DNA from: Bacillus sp. SG-1
GTDB taxonomy: Bacteria > Bacillota > Bacilli > Bacillales > Bacillaceae_B
NCBI RefSeq assembly: GCF_000181495.1
Contig: NZ_ABCF01000001.1
Coordinates: 558,001-622,000 of the forward strand
Direction of reading: 5' to 3'
Length of the DNA: 64,000 nt
Within the stretch, counting starts at the first letter, position 1; each line of letters starts with the position of its first letter. The position numbers and the translations under genes are program-made. This document shows, piece by piece, positions 1 through 8,947 of this stretch. Under the pieces are notes generated by a model. That model saw nothing but the letters and a program-made list of their open reading frames with translations. It was not told the origin of the DNA and ran no database searches.

Positions 1-16
1 ATGGGTGTTTTTTATA

Positions 17-216
17 GGCTCTTTTCTAAAACTTTGTTGCTATTCATTATGAAATTCAAGGATATAAACATATTTCACAGGAATTACTCTGGTAAACAAG
101 AAAGAAAAGAGCAATTCACCCTGTTCAGTTTGATAAGCCCTTGTACCTGAGGGAAAAATCCGGCCCTTTGGAATTTTCCGATAGCAACAATCTATACGAA
201 CACAGCGTTTTTATAA
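17..216 (+). repeat. Dispersed structured repeat, copy A
   Basis: Copy of an element of about 190 bp that also occurs at 24183-24374 (reverse) and 36678-36850. It opens with GGCTCTTTTC then TTTGTTGC. It carries an internal AGAAAAGAGC that can pair with the opening, then a GGGAAAAATCC / GGAATTTTCC hairpin, and ends AGCAACAA then ACAGCG. No protein is encoded. The ends pair with internal segments, so the transcript would fold strongly. It resembles short non-autonomous Bacillus repeats, but I cannot assign it to a named family. Confidence 0.8.
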
Positions 217-217
217 G

Positions 218-415
218 AGACTCCTTTATCCTCTTGCACTCCAAAATTTTTTGTTTGTTCTAATACCCGGCACAATAATCATTTTTGTTTCAGAGATTGA
301 CTATATTGTAGATGCAATTGATGTTGTTTCTCCGTATTTGACCTTGATCCTTGTTTCTTTTACACACGGACTAGTAACGGCATTAATCGTAAGAAAGAAT
401 AAAAGGCTGTTATAG
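218..415 (+). pseudogene. C-terminal remnant of a membrane protein
   Basis: The frame from 218 to the TAG at 413-415 encodes about 65 residues with two hydrophobic stretches (around FLFVLIPGTIIIFV and LILVSFTHGLVTALIV) and a basic tail. There is no ATG, GTG or SD at its front, and the frame emerges directly from the repeat copy at 17-216. The simplest reading is the 3' end of a membrane gene whose front was lost or displaced by the repeat. The family is not recognised. Confidence 0.4.
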
Positions 416-473
416 GTTTTTAAAATACAGACTAAAAAAATGCATGTAAAATTCTAATGAAAAGGTGCGTAGG

Positions 474-884
474 ATGATGAAGGTAAATAGATGTGGGGCC
501 ATTTTAATACTGCTCCTTTTCTTTATAGGTGGATGTGCTGCCGAGGATAGTCTTAGTGGGAGTGCTGAAATAGCAAAGGACGCTTTAGAGGAAAAGGGTT
601 ATAAGGTGGTTTCGTTCGTGAACGAATCAAGCTGGGAATTAACGGAAAAGTGGGTGAATAGCATTCCAGGGGATCAAGAGTGGAGGGTCCAGCCAGTTCC
701 TTCAGATAAGTTTATTGGCAAACAAATAGAAAGAATCACCTTTGAAGTACAAAGCCATCCTCTTAATAATCGGTTTGATAAGGTTAATGTAACGGTCTTT
801 CTTTATGAGAGGAAAGTCATTGGAGGGTTATCCTATCCCGTTCCAGATTATGATGGGGCTCCTTATTCCTTGGATGGGGAGTAG
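474..884 (+). CDS. Putative lipoprotein, unknown function
   Basis: A protein of about 136 aa with a basic N-terminus, a hydrophobic core and the lipobox FIGGC, so it is predicted to be an exported lipid-anchored protein. The mature part (GEKGYKVVSF-like start, then a region rich in charged residues) shows no domain I recognise. The ATG at 474, spaced behind AAAGGTG, is preferred over the in-frame GTG at 465. It is monocistronic and is followed by a hairpin shared with the converging STAS gene. Confidence 0.7.
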   Translation: MMKVNRCGAILILLLFFIGGCAAEDSLSGSAEIAKDALEEKGYKVVSFVNESSWELTEKWVNSIPGDQEWRVQPVPSDKFIGKQIERITFEVQSHPLNNRFDKVNVTVFLYERKVIGGLSYPVPDYDGAPYSLDGE

Positions 885-896
885 TGGACCATAAAA

Positions 897-920
897 AAAA
901 GCCCCCAAAAAGAAGGGCTC
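897..920 (-). terminator. Terminator for the converging STAS gene
   Basis: The hairpin AGCCC..GGGCT is followed on the minus strand by a run of T (TTTTTTTTAT). It lies between the stop of the + strand lipoprotein and the end of the - strand STAS gene, so it mainly serves the minus strand. Confidence 0.7.
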
Positions 921-968
921 AAAAAATATGTATATTTTTCTATGTTGCATAACAGTAACGAGTCACAT

Positions 969-1808
969 TTAGTTGATTTGTAATGATTTTATCGCCTGTT
1001 TAAGTGTGGCTTCCACCTTGATGTTTGTGAAGTCGCTTCGGTATAGAGTGGCTTTCTTTGCAAGCTCCGGGCGTATGCCTGTAAAAATCATACTGACACC
1101 TACCAATTTCAATGCATCTGCAATCCTCATCAAATTCTCTACACTTTCTTCGTCTATCTTCGCTAAACCGGACAGGTCAAAGACAATGTAGTCCAAGTCT
1201 CCTTTGGCCGCTTCCTGCAATGTATGTTCCATGATTCTGGATGTTCGCTCTGAATCCACTTCGCCAATGACAGGGAGGACAGCCACATTATCAAATATCG
1301 GAACGAGAGGAACAGATAACATCTGAACCTGTATACTTTTCTTCTCCAGATCCAATACGTTTCCAAGTAATTTGGCCATTGCCTTGAATAAATCTTTATG
1401 GTTATCTGTGAAATGATATGGCCGCAAATCCATCCCGCAGAGGGTTCCGTAATTCTCCCCATTTTTATAATTAATAGGAACGCCGATGAGTGACCCGCCC
1501 CCTAGGCTTTTGGTTACGTCCATGTCTTGAGTCATGGATGAGGTATTCAGGTTTTCAATGATGAGTGGTTCACGACCACCCTTAACGATGAATTGTCAGA
1601 AAGAATCCCGGTAAAGAGTTTCAAAACCTGATGGAAGAACGACCTCATTCCGGTTATAGGCACGTACGATGTTAACGTCTTTTTTATCATTTCTTGCAAT
1701 GAAGAACGTATTCACATCTACAAACTTACTAATGAGTTCCAGAACATCGTCTGCTGCTTCTTCAATCGTTTCATACGTTTCTCTAATTGTTTTCGGCATA
1801 TGTGTCAC
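969..1808 (-). pseudogene. GAF-STAS regulator interrupted by one in-frame UGA
   Basis: Reading the minus strand from 1808, codons 1-70 give the front of a GAF-type sensor domain, then TGA at 1598-1596. The same frame continues without a gap through QFIVKGGREPLIIENL into the rest of GAF (GVPINYKNGENYGTLCGMD) and a C-terminal STAS domain (IVFDLSGLAKIDEES, then TGIRPELA). The total is about 279 codons, the expected layout of RsbR-like stress-sensor paralogs. In related GAF domains this position is usually Cys (DSYC-like), so TGC to TGA is the likely change. The usual STAS phospho-Thr (IDT) is IDE here. It is either a recent nonsense pseudogene or read through. See findings. Confidence 0.8.
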
Positions 1809-2297
1809 CCACTTTCTTTTTAAGGTACTTCCATACTAACGCAGATTTGGGTGGAAAGATACAGATAAAGACACTTGATTAATAGGAAGAGTAAACATCC
1901 TGGGAAATTTCCCGTGCATTTAATGGGGTGGTTCAGAATCGATTAAATTCAAAAGAGAGCATTTATAAGGAGAAGCCAAGAAAGGGGAGCTGAATGATAA
2001 CGTGCTTTTCGTTGCCTAGGTAATGCAGCAGGTTTTATATCCTCAAAAAAGCCGAAAACCTTCTCAATTGTAATCTGCATTACATAAAGGTTTTCTCTTT
2101 GATTTTAAAATTCAAAACTGTTATTTTTATCATAACCTTAGAATAATTATGGGATGGAGGTGTATAAATACGAAGAAAATAGATGTGGGAGAGATAGTGT
2201 GACTTATTACTATTCTAATAGCTGTAGAGTTTAAAATGAATTGAGTAGAGTTGTAAATAACAGAAGAAATTCAAAATACTAAAAAGGCGGGGATTCT
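1809..2297. other. Intergenic region without a gene
   Basis: About 490 bp between the divergent STAS and redoxin genes. Apart from a hairpin at 2054-2095 I see no ORF with a ribosome-binding site and no recognisable RNA. Confidence 0.5.
2054..2095 (+). terminator. Hairpin, possible orphan terminator
   Basis: GAAAACCTT at 2054-2062 pairs with AAGGTTTTC at 2087-2095, followed by a T-rich stretch (TCTTTGATTTT). No gene is seen immediately upstream on this strand, so it may end an unrecognised short transcript. Confidence 0.45.
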
Positions 2298-3071
2298 GTG
2301 CTACTAGAAAAAATTCAAGATATAGAACTTCCTGATTTAAAAGGAAATACTGTTTCACTAAATGATTACCGAGGTAAAAACGTCCTGATTTTCATGTGGG
2401 CTTCTTGGTGACGATGCAGAGAGCAACTGCCTGGATGGCAGGAATTTTATAATCAATATAAAGATGAGGACTTTGAACTGTTATCTGTATCTGTCGACAT
2501 TCAAGGAGCAAAAGTCGTTGTCCCTTATGCAGAGAACCAGAGCTTCACAACTGTAATCGATTCTGATAATACGCTTGCCAATTTATTTGGTTTTAAAATA
2601 GTCCCCAACGGGATCTTCGTTGATAAAGAAGGGACCATCCGCCTAATTAAGCAAGGGTTTCAGGTAACGAATGAAAACCATACAGAGGCAGTACGGAAAT
2701 TAATTTCCCAAGAAGTTGAAAAGGTTGAACTGGATGACCATTATTATTCTCCAACAAATGGGTCGAATGCACTGGAACAGCAGCTTGCCCAAACGAAATA
2801 TAAGTTAGGTATGGAGTATGCCAAAAATGGCCAAAAAGAAAAGGCCCTACAGGAGCTCGATGAAGCGTTACTCCTTGATACCGATAACTTTTTAATTAGA
2901 AAACAACGCTGGTATATCAGATATCCTGAAAAGTTTTCGCCAACGATTGATATCGAATGGCAACAACAGCAGTTAGAAAAAGAAAAAGCTGAAGAAGCAC
3001 AAAAAAAGAATGATATTGATTGTGGCCCTGAGGGGTGTGTAATCCCAGGTACTGATAATAGTGGTGAATAG
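2298..3071 (+). pseudogene. TlpA/ResA-like redoxin with UGA at the redox cysteine
   Basis: GTG start behind AGGCGGGG. The frame gives a thioredoxin-fold protein of 257 codons: an N-terminal LPDLKGNTVSLNDYRGK segment, then IFMWASW-[TGA 2409-2411]-RCREQLPGW, the cis-Pro region (FGFKIVPNGIFVDKEG), and a TPR-like C-terminal half (about residues 170-205) with a Cys pair in the tail (DCGPEGC). Thioredoxin-like redoxins have Cys directly after WASW, so the stop replaces the first active-site Cys of a Cys-Arg-Cys site. The frame is otherwise intact. A hairpin CTGCC-TGGAT-GGCAG starts 15 nt after the TGA. It is either a nonsense pseudogene or a recoded (selenocysteine-type) gene. Confidence 0.8.
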
Positions 3072-3097
3072 GGACAGGTTCTTGTTCCGTTAAAGAA

Positions 3098-3133
3098 AGT
3101 AAAGCCTTCCATTCCAAGATGGAAGGCTTTACT
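3098..3133 (+). terminator. Strong hairpin after the redoxin gene
   Basis: AGTAAAGCCTTCCAT pairs with ATGGAAGGCTTTACT around a 6-nt loop. The T tract is short. It lies 26 bp after the redoxin stop. Confidence 0.65.
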
Positions 3134-3400
3134 TATGGTATACCTGCTATCCATCCTGAATGTCTTATGCGCTGTCCTGGTTGTTTGGATATTCAATTTT
3201 GAGCAACAACGGTCATACTATTACATAACAGCAACATACTTCAATCTTATATCCTAAGATATTATAAGTTAGTTTTCCCCATAAACTCTTATGGTCGAGG
3301 GACCGGCGTCACAGATAGAGTGGTTATATATAGGCAAATCCCCATATGTTAGGATAAAGGTAGAAAGCTTTCTATTAATAAATCAAAGAGGAGTGTGAAA

Positions 3401-3736
3401 ATGCATTCTAAGGTCAAAAGGATATTAACCTATGTTGGTTATTGTATTATTTCAACACTTTTTGTATTTGCAACTGGGTTCAACGGAGAAAGAGTGGAAA
3501 ACCAACAAGAATTGACAAATGCCTTTCCAATGGAGACAGGTTTTCCATTGAACTTTGCTGAATTACGTTATCCACGCATAGACCCTCCTCTTCCTTGGAA
3601 CTATGGAGGGAATTGCTGTTCATTATTTATAACATCTCAGACCAACTTTTGGCTGTCAGTAATAATAGTCTTTATTTTTTTAATCGTTATCACAGAGATC
3701 GTGATTCGCTTAATAAAAAAATTTAGTCCTAATTAA
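3401..3736 (+). CDS. Small membrane protein, unknown
   Basis: A protein of 111 aa with two hydrophobic helices (about residues 9-24 and 85-104) flanking an extracytoplasmic loop rich in Pro, Tyr and Asn (PRIDPPLPWNYGGNCC). The ATG at 3401 follows AGAGGAGTG. The upstream 3072-3394 holds only the terminator and non-coding sequence. The family is not recognised. Confidence 0.65.
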   Translation: MHSKVKRILTYVGYCIISTLFVFATGFNGERVENQQELTNAFPMETGFPLNFAELRYPRIDPPLPWNYGGNCCSLFITSQTNFWLSVIIVFIFLIVITEIVIRLIKKFSPN

Positions 3737-4156
3737 TAAGATGGACTGGCAGATCAGGGCTTTTATTCTACGACACTAAAAGATATCGCCATTTAGCCGA
3801 ATGGAATATTGAAACCCGAAGATAAAGTGTTGGTTGAGCTCGAGGGAGGATGCAAGAGGTGTATCCGCAGAGGGCTAAAACGAAAAGATTTAAAAAATAG
3901 TGTAGAAGAAAACAATAACGGCCTAGAATAAGAGTGGTTACATAAAAGGTAATGTCAAATATAACTAAAGCAATTGACTGTAACCATAACATGAAATTTA
4001 CTGTGCGTTTTGGTTTATGATGAGTTACTGCTTAAATAGTAAGGGGACCCTTCAAATTTAGGGTCCTTTATTAGTATGAATGTTTTGTGAACACTAAGTA
4101 AATCCAAAGGTGATTCCAAGCTTGTTATCGAAAGAATAGGTATTAGTATCCAATAA
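3737..4156. other. Intergenic region with possible gene remnant
   Basis: About 420 bp. One frame reads DQGFYSTTLKDIAI, a TAG near 3797, then PNGILKPEDKVLVELEGG and a basic stretch to about 3930, with no start or SD. It could be a decayed gene. A terminator hairpin sits at 4041-4070. Confidence 0.3.
4041..4070 (+). terminator. Terminator hairpin
   Basis: AAGGGGACCC pairs with GGGTCCTTT around TTCAAATTTA, followed by a T-containing tail. Confidence 0.65.
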
Positions 4157-5407
4157 GTGGGTGTTCATATCAATCAAGCAACTCTGTTGAATAAAAAGAA
4201 TTCATATTTATTACTCTTTGGATTGGGCATATCAACCTTAGGGGACTTTATTTATCTCGTGGCTATTAATGTTTTAGTTTTACAACTAACAGGATCGGCT
4301 GCTGCAGTAGCGGGTTTGTGGATTATCGGACCTTTAGCTTCCATTTTAACGAAGTTTTGGTCAGGGAGTTTTATTGACCGTTTCAATATACGAAGAATAA
4401 TGATTGCAACAGATATCATCCGAGCGGTTATAGTAGGAATCATTCCTTTCTTCAGCTCAATTTGGCTCATATATGTATGTTTATTCTTTCTCTCCATTTC
4501 TAAAGCTTTCTTTGAACCTGCAGCAATGACTTATATTACGAACCTTGTTCCTGAGAAAGGGCGAAAACAATTTAACTCTTTTAGAAGTCTGATTACTTCA
4601 GGTGCATTTTTGATCGGTCCTGCTATTTCGGGAGTGTTACTGTTGATTACCTCTCTTAATATATCGATATGGATAAATGCACTTTCATTTGTTATTTCAG
4701 CTATTATGGTGTACTTTTTGCCAAACGTGAATACGGCTTCTGAATTAACAGTGCGAAAGATCAACTTGGAAATATTAAAGAATGATTGGAATGAAGTTTT
4801 TAAATTTAGCAAGCGCAACCTCTTTATTGTAAAAGTATATTTCTTAGCTCAATTTTTTATGATTGTCTCAATTGGAATGGATGCCCAAGAAGTTGTCTTT
4901 ACTCAAAAGGTATTAAACTTATCTGAGACAGAATTCGGTTTGCTTATAAGCTTAACAGGAGTCGGGTCAATTCTAGGAGCAAGCACTGTATCATTCGTGG
5001 CTAAAAAGTTGTCAATAAGAGCTTTAATATCCCTAGGTTACTCTATGGTATCGGTTGGCTATTTGATCTATGCTTTCTCTTTTTCATTCTGGTCCGTAGC
5101 ATTCGGGTTTTTGGTACTAGGGTTTTTTAACTCATTTTCTGGTACTGGTTTTATGACTTTTTACCAAAATAACGTTCCGGTTGCGATGATGGGGAGAATT
5201 TCTAGCATTTACGGTATCTTTCAAAGCTTTCTGCAGGTTATCTTCATTTTATTGATTGGTTTTACAGGAGACATTATTCCTGTAAGGTACAGTATCATTG
5301 CTGCCTCTACATTACTTCTGGTGACCAGTATTTTACTAATAAAGTTAGTTCGACGGCCAAGCAAATCTAGATACTTTGCAGATGCCGAACTAGCAAACAT
5401 TTCTTGA
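4157..5407 (+). CDS. MFS drug-exporter-type transporter
   Basis: A 416-aa protein with about 12 hydrophobic segments, of the MefA-like major facilitator group: an N-terminal half with SFIDRFNIRRIMIATDIIRA (the motif A region between TM2 and TM3) and a FFEPAAMTYITNLVP stretch typical of this branch. It probably exports small molecules by proton antiport. The substrate is unknown. The GTG at 4157 has a poor SD, so the true start may be a nearby TTG. It stands alone and ends before an isochorismatase-family gene with its own SD. Confidence 0.8.
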   Translation: MGVHINQATLLNKKNSYLLLFGLGISTLGDFIYLVAINVLVLQLTGSAAAVAGLWIIGPLASILTKFWSGSFIDRFNIRRIMIATDIIRAVIVGIIPFFSSIWLIYVCLFFLSISKAFFEPAAMTYITNLVPEKGRKQFNSFRSLITSGAFLIGPAISGVLLLITSLNISIWINALSFVISAIMVYFLPNVNTASELTVRKINLEILKNDWNEVFKFSKRNLFIVKVYFLAQFFMIVSIGMDAQEVVFTQKVLNLSETEFGLLISLTGVGSILGASTVSFVAKKLSIRALISLGYSMVSVGYLIYAFSFSFWSVAFGFLVLGFFNSFSGTGFMTFYQNNVPVAMMGRISSIYGIFQSFLQVIFILLIGFTGDIIPVRYSIIAASTLLLVTSILLIKLVRRPSKSRYFADAELANIS

Positions 5408-5532
5408 TATCCAGACGAGTCTTTATTTTTTAATTATTTGAAAATTATTAGTAGTATGTAAGACTTATATAAATTAGGTGATTAATTCTTGGGCACACAC
5501 ACACTAGTGACCGAATTGAGGAGGTAATATTA

Positions 5533-6087
5533 ATGAAAGAAAAAAGCGCATTGATTATAGTAGATGTTCAAAAAGCATTTGACGACCCTAAATGGGGTGA
5601 ACGAAATAATCTAGAAGCAGAAGAAAATATCAGGAAGATATTAAAAGTGTGGAGGGGAAAAGGACGCAAAGTCATACATATTCAACATAAATCAGATAAT
5701 CCAGATTCTGTGTTTCATCCAAATAACAAAGGTTTCGCTATTAAGGAATTGGTTAGCCCTCTTGAAGGAGAAGTGGAAATTCCTAAGAAAGTAAATAGCA
5801 GCTTTATTGGTACCAATTTAGAGGAACTTCTTAAAATCAACAAAATTGAAACCGTAGTAATAACAGGATTAACAACCCCTCATTGTGTCTCTACAACTAC
5901 AAGAATGAGCGGGAATCTAGGGTTTGAAACCTACCTCATTTCTGATGCTACAGCTGCCTTTGGTATGGAAGATCAGAATGGAAAATATTATAAGCCGGAT
6001 ATTATACATGATGTGTCTTTGGCTACGCTGCACGAGGAATTTGCGACTATACTTACGACGAAACAGTTGCTGAAGTTAATAGAATAA
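5533..6087 (+). CDS. Isochorismatase-family cysteine hydrolase
   Basis: A 184-aa protein with the cysteine-hydrolase fold. The expected triad is visible: Asp in LIIVDVQKAF (residue 11), a Lys in the middle (PKKVNSSF region), and the nucleophile Cys in GLTTPHCVSTTTRM. The length fits the family. Members hydrolyse amides or enol ethers (nicotinamide, isochorismate and others). The substrate cannot be inferred here. The start has GAGGAGGTAAT nearby, and no operon partner is evident. Confidence 0.88.
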   Translation: MKEKSALIIVDVQKAFDDPKWGERNNLEAEENIRKILKVWRGKGRKVIHIQHKSDNPDSVFHPNNKGFAIKELVSPLEGEVEIPKKVNSSFIGTNLEELLKINKIETVVITGLTTPHCVSTTTRMSGNLGFETYLISDATAAFGMEDQNGKYYKPDIIHDVSLATLHEEFATILTTKQLLKLIE

Positions 6088-6211
6088 TATTCTCCAATGG
6101 TCAGCTGCTTCTACTAACGTTTTACTTCTTCAGAAAGCGCTATAGTTGAAACAGGATAGTATATAATGGGCTGGACAGAATACTCCTAAAAAGTAGTATA
6201 GGAGCTATTGT

Positions 6212-6715
6212 ATGAATAATACTTTAATGTGCTTATTCATTATGTTCATTGTTATCATTTGCGGAACGAATGAATTAACGGTTTTTGCCCATTCAACAGC
6301 TGAGAAGCCTTCTAAAATGGTTTGTATTGAGGAATCAAAGGAGGAATACGAAAGCTTCAATAATGAAGTTTTAAACGAAATCCTTAAAAGTTATAAACTT
6401 GATTTATCGGGCTATCAAGAATATACACATGACGACTTAAATTTAAAAGTCGGTGATAATCTTAATGACCACTCTGACAAAATTTCATTACAGCACTTAT
6501 TTAGAGGAAGTAGTATTGGATCAAGGAGATTGTTTTTAGAGAATGGTTTAGAAGGAAAGAGGGGTTATTTTCTTTATAAGAAGATCGACGGGAATAACGT
6601 TTTAAAGGAATTACATAAAGAAGGCAAGATTTGGGTTGTTACTTCTGGATCGGAAAAGAAAGGGAAACGGCTTCGGTTAAAACCTTTCAACTGGGATAAA
6701 TGTTTAGAAGATTAG
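6212..6715 (+). CDS. Secreted protein of unknown function
   Basis: A 167-aa protein with a 27-residue hydrophobic N-terminus ending near FAHS (a signal-peptidase-like site), followed by a soluble, charged domain with one Cys near the start (MVCIEE) and one near the C-terminus (WDKCLED) that could pair. An SD-like AGGAG precedes the ATG. No known domain was recognised. Confidence 0.7.
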   Translation: MNNTLMCLFIMFIVIICGTNELTVFAHSTAEKPSKMVCIEESKEEYESFNNEVLNEILKSYKLDLSGYQEYTHDDLNLKVGDNLNDHSDKISLQHLFRGSSIGSRRLFLENGLEGKRGYFLYKKIDGNNVLKELHKEGKIWVVTSGSEKKGKRLRLKPFNWDKCLED

Positions 6716-6848
6716 GGTAAGCAATTGAGATTGTTTTGTTCAAAGCAGGGTATCGCTAAAATTAGCAGGAGCTCCCGGATTTGTTCCAATAAAGAGGCTG
6801 AATAGTTCAAGGAAAATTAATCAGTGATTTTGAAAAAGGAGCTGTACA

Positions 6849-7060
6849 ATGAATGTAATTTTAGCAAGCTTTTTTCAGCTATATTAATATTTATTACTGT
6901 CTTTAGTCTAATTAAGGTATTTATTATCGCCTTTAATAGGAAAGAAATTTCGTTGCACAAATTAATTGTACTTGCTGCTTCTTCTATTATAATAGGTTTA
7001 CTAGTTATTTCGACTTTACCTTTTGGCTATCAAAAAATAATGGATTACCTCCAGACTTAA
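6849..7060 (+). pseudogene. Small membrane protein with frameshift in a T run
   Basis: AAAAAGGAGCTGTACA precedes an ATG at 6849 that opens MNVILASFFQLY then stops. One nucleotide more in the T6 run at 6870-6875 would join it to the open frame that continues SAILIFITVFSLIK through to 7060, a two-helix membrane protein of about 70 aa. The alternative GTG-started frame from 6824 has no good SD. I read this as a single-base frameshift (mutation, slippage or sequencing error). The family is unknown. Confidence 0.55.
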
Positions 7061-7062
7061 TT

Positions 7063-7092
7063 AAAAGCTTAGCTCCTCGCTAAGCTTTTTTT
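7063..7092 (+). terminator. Strong intrinsic terminator
   Basis: AAAAGCTTAG pairs with CTAAGCTTTT, followed by TTTT, immediately after the 6849-7060 gene. Confidence 0.85.
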
Positions 7093-7267
7093 CTAAATCT
7101 CACTGTAAACTATTCTTCGTAATCCGTCGCTTTTATTAATTTAGTTCTTTTTTTAAATTTTCCCCTGGCCCAACTGGGGATTCTTCGCATTCGCCCATAT
7201 TAAATGAAGTAACACGACTACCTCTAAATATAACTGAATAGTGTAGTTATAGAATGGGGGGAAGTGC

Positions 7268-7513
7268 ATGCTGATAAAACTGATTAAAAAGTTGTTCGCA
7301 AAATGGGAGGTGGTCTATTTCACACAAGACTTTGCTGAATACACAACCATGAAAGGGAGACTAGAAGGCGCAGGCATCCCGTACAAGAAAAAAACACTGG
7401 ATTCTGGAAGCGGCCAGGGTGGGGGAAACGGTTTCGCGGCCACGTATCAGTTATTGGTACCAGAAGAATTGATGCAGAAAGCTCAGGAAGCAATTGACTA
7501 TTCGAATACCTAG
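7268..7513 (+). CDS. Small DUF2007-like signalling protein
   Basis: An 81-aa soluble protein. WEVVYFTQDFAEYTTMKGRLEGAGIPY followed by a short strand and LLVPEELMQKAQEAI matches the beta-alpha-beta plan of DUF2007-type (PII-like) small proteins, which combine a length-independent 'two inputs, GI' motif with a C-terminal helix. A Gly-rich loop (GSGQGGGNGF) sits in the middle. Start behind GGGGGAAGTGC. Monocistronic. The assignment to DUF2007 is by pattern only. Confidence 0.6.
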   Translation: MLIKLIKKLFAKWEVVYFTQDFAEYTTMKGRLEGAGIPYKKKTLDSGSGQGGGNGFAATYQLLVPEELMQKAQEAIDYSNT

Positions 7514-7535
7514 TGATATAGCAAACAATAGTGTT

Positions 7536-7566
7536 GGTCAGTGGTGAAGCACCGCTGATCATTTTT
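7536..7566 (+). terminator. Terminator after the DUF2007-like gene
   Basis: GGTCAGTGGTG pairs with CACCGCTGATC around AAG, followed by ATTTTTC. Confidence 0.8.
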
Positions 7567-7745
7567 CATTTACCGAATCTCATTCAAAGTGCGTTCATTT
7601 GAAACGGTTACAGTTTCAAGGCTTCCGTTTCGCATACTTAATTGGAGCGAGCGGCACCCATATAAGATCAAACATGTAATAAATTCACAGAATAAGCAAA
7701 ACCTATTCTCATAAGAACATTCAATTTAAGAAGGATAACAATACA

Positions 7746-8246
7746 ATGATAATTATTTTTATTTTGTTTTTAATGGTGTCAACTCTGCTGCTGTTTAGTT
7801 TGAAATACTTAAAAAAAAGATTTGATCCTTTTGAAATCTTCATATTGTTTATGTTTAATTCATACAACTGCCAGAACTTTTTTTATCTGCTTTCCTCCCC
7901 ATATGACAGGATAACTGTAGTAAAAGAACACTTGCCATTTTGGATATCAAGAATGCAATATGGAATCATTTTTCCTGTCTTGTTATTGTGGGTGATGTAT
8001 GCCATGCGGGGCAAGATGACATTATCAAGGAAACTATTTACTTGTTTCTCATGGGTGGTAGGTGGAGTCTTGATAGAGAAATTATTATTAGTCATAGGTG
8101 TACTGGACTCTAAAAGTGAAAGCTGGTATCCCTCTATAGACCTGGTCCTGTCGATGATTGTTCTCGTTACAAGTATTTTCTTCATGGAGATTTTACCTCC
8201 AATATTAAAGAAAGAGAAGGTGATCCGGGATGAAGGAAATATATGA
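7746..8246 (+). CDS. Polytopic membrane protein, CBO0543-like
   Basis: A 166-aa protein with about five hydrophobic segments and short loops. It overlaps the next membrane gene (start 8230) by 17 bp, so the two are co-translated. The pair resembles the CBO0543-type membrane proteins that Bacillaceae carry in tandem, function unknown. The SD is AAGGATAAC-like and modest. Confidence 0.6.
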   Translation: MIIIFILFLMVSTLLLFSLKYLKKRFDPFEIFILFMFNSYNCQNFFYLLSSPYDRITVVKEHLPFWISRMQYGIIFPVLLLWVMYAMRGKMTLSRKLFTCFSWVVGGVLIEKLLLVIGVLDSKSESWYPSIDLVLSMIVLVTSIFFMEILPPILKKEKVIRDEGNI

Positions 8247-8793
8247 GGATGCCATCAAGCCCATGCTCCCGAAACATTTTGATCAGAATGAATGGTTTAC
8301 TATTGCTATTACTATCCTTGTTATTGCTTCTGTTTACTATATTACGGTCAAAAGCAGAAAGCTTCTCTGGTCGCAAATAATCTGTATTTCTCTGTTAAAT
8401 ATGCAGTTGACAACAGTAGGGGACTATTTCTTTGCCATGCCGCCTTATGATTTTTATGACACTGTGGATAGAAATAGCGGTGAACTCGCTGATATCATCC
8501 TTCAAAATATCGTTTACCCTGGGACAATTCTATATTTCATGCATCTTTATAAAAGGGTACTTAACAGTAAATTGTTATTTATCCTATTATGTGTGGGGAT
8601 GTTAACTGTATTTGAAGCTGTATCCGTCCACCTCTTCAACTTATTCACCTATAAAAGCTGGAAGTTAGCTTATTCGATTGGCTTCTATGCTTTTGTGATG
8701 ATACTCAATGTTGTGTTCTATGAAAAACTTAATGCCTTCTTGGAAAAGAGGATTGGAAAGGAACAAGGGGACGGGTTTATTATACGAGAATAG
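8230..8793 (+). CDS. Polytopic membrane protein, CBO0543-like, second of pair
   Basis: A 187-aa protein with five hydrophobic segments. It starts inside the end of the preceding gene behind GAAGGTG, which indicates translational coupling. A soluble N-terminus (KPMLPKHFDQNEW) precedes TM1. A conserved-looking LTTVGDYFFAMPPYDFYD stretch follows TM2. It probably acts with its neighbour in the membrane. No function can be assigned. Confidence 0.6.
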   Translation: MKEIYEDAIKPMLPKHFDQNEWFTIAITILVIASVYYITVKSRKLLWSQIICISLLNMQLTTVGDYFFAMPPYDFYDTVDRNSGELADIILQNIVYPGTILYFMHLYKRVLNSKLLFILLCVGMLTVFEAVSVHLFNLFTYKSWKLAYSIGFYAFVMILNVVFYEKLNAFLEKRIGKEQGDGFIIRE

Positions 8794-8947
8794 GGAGTGC
8801 AACTAACCTGTAAATAAAAGTCGTGTTTGGCAGGTGGGTTTTTAATTTTCTCCTTTTCACATACAAATTAACCTCTTTAGTTTACTCGATAAGGGGTGTT
8901 GGTAATTATATGATATGATCATTAATAAGCAAAAAGGAGGCGGGAGA

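Noticed and set aside
3136-3258. 39-residue hydrophobic ORF after the redoxin gene
   Set aside because: Its start lies inside a terminator arm and its SD is weak. It could be real but cannot be supported.
3742-3930. Gene fragment with an in-frame TAG
   Set aside because: No start or SD, a second stop upstream, and no recognisable family. It is listed only as part of an intergenic region.
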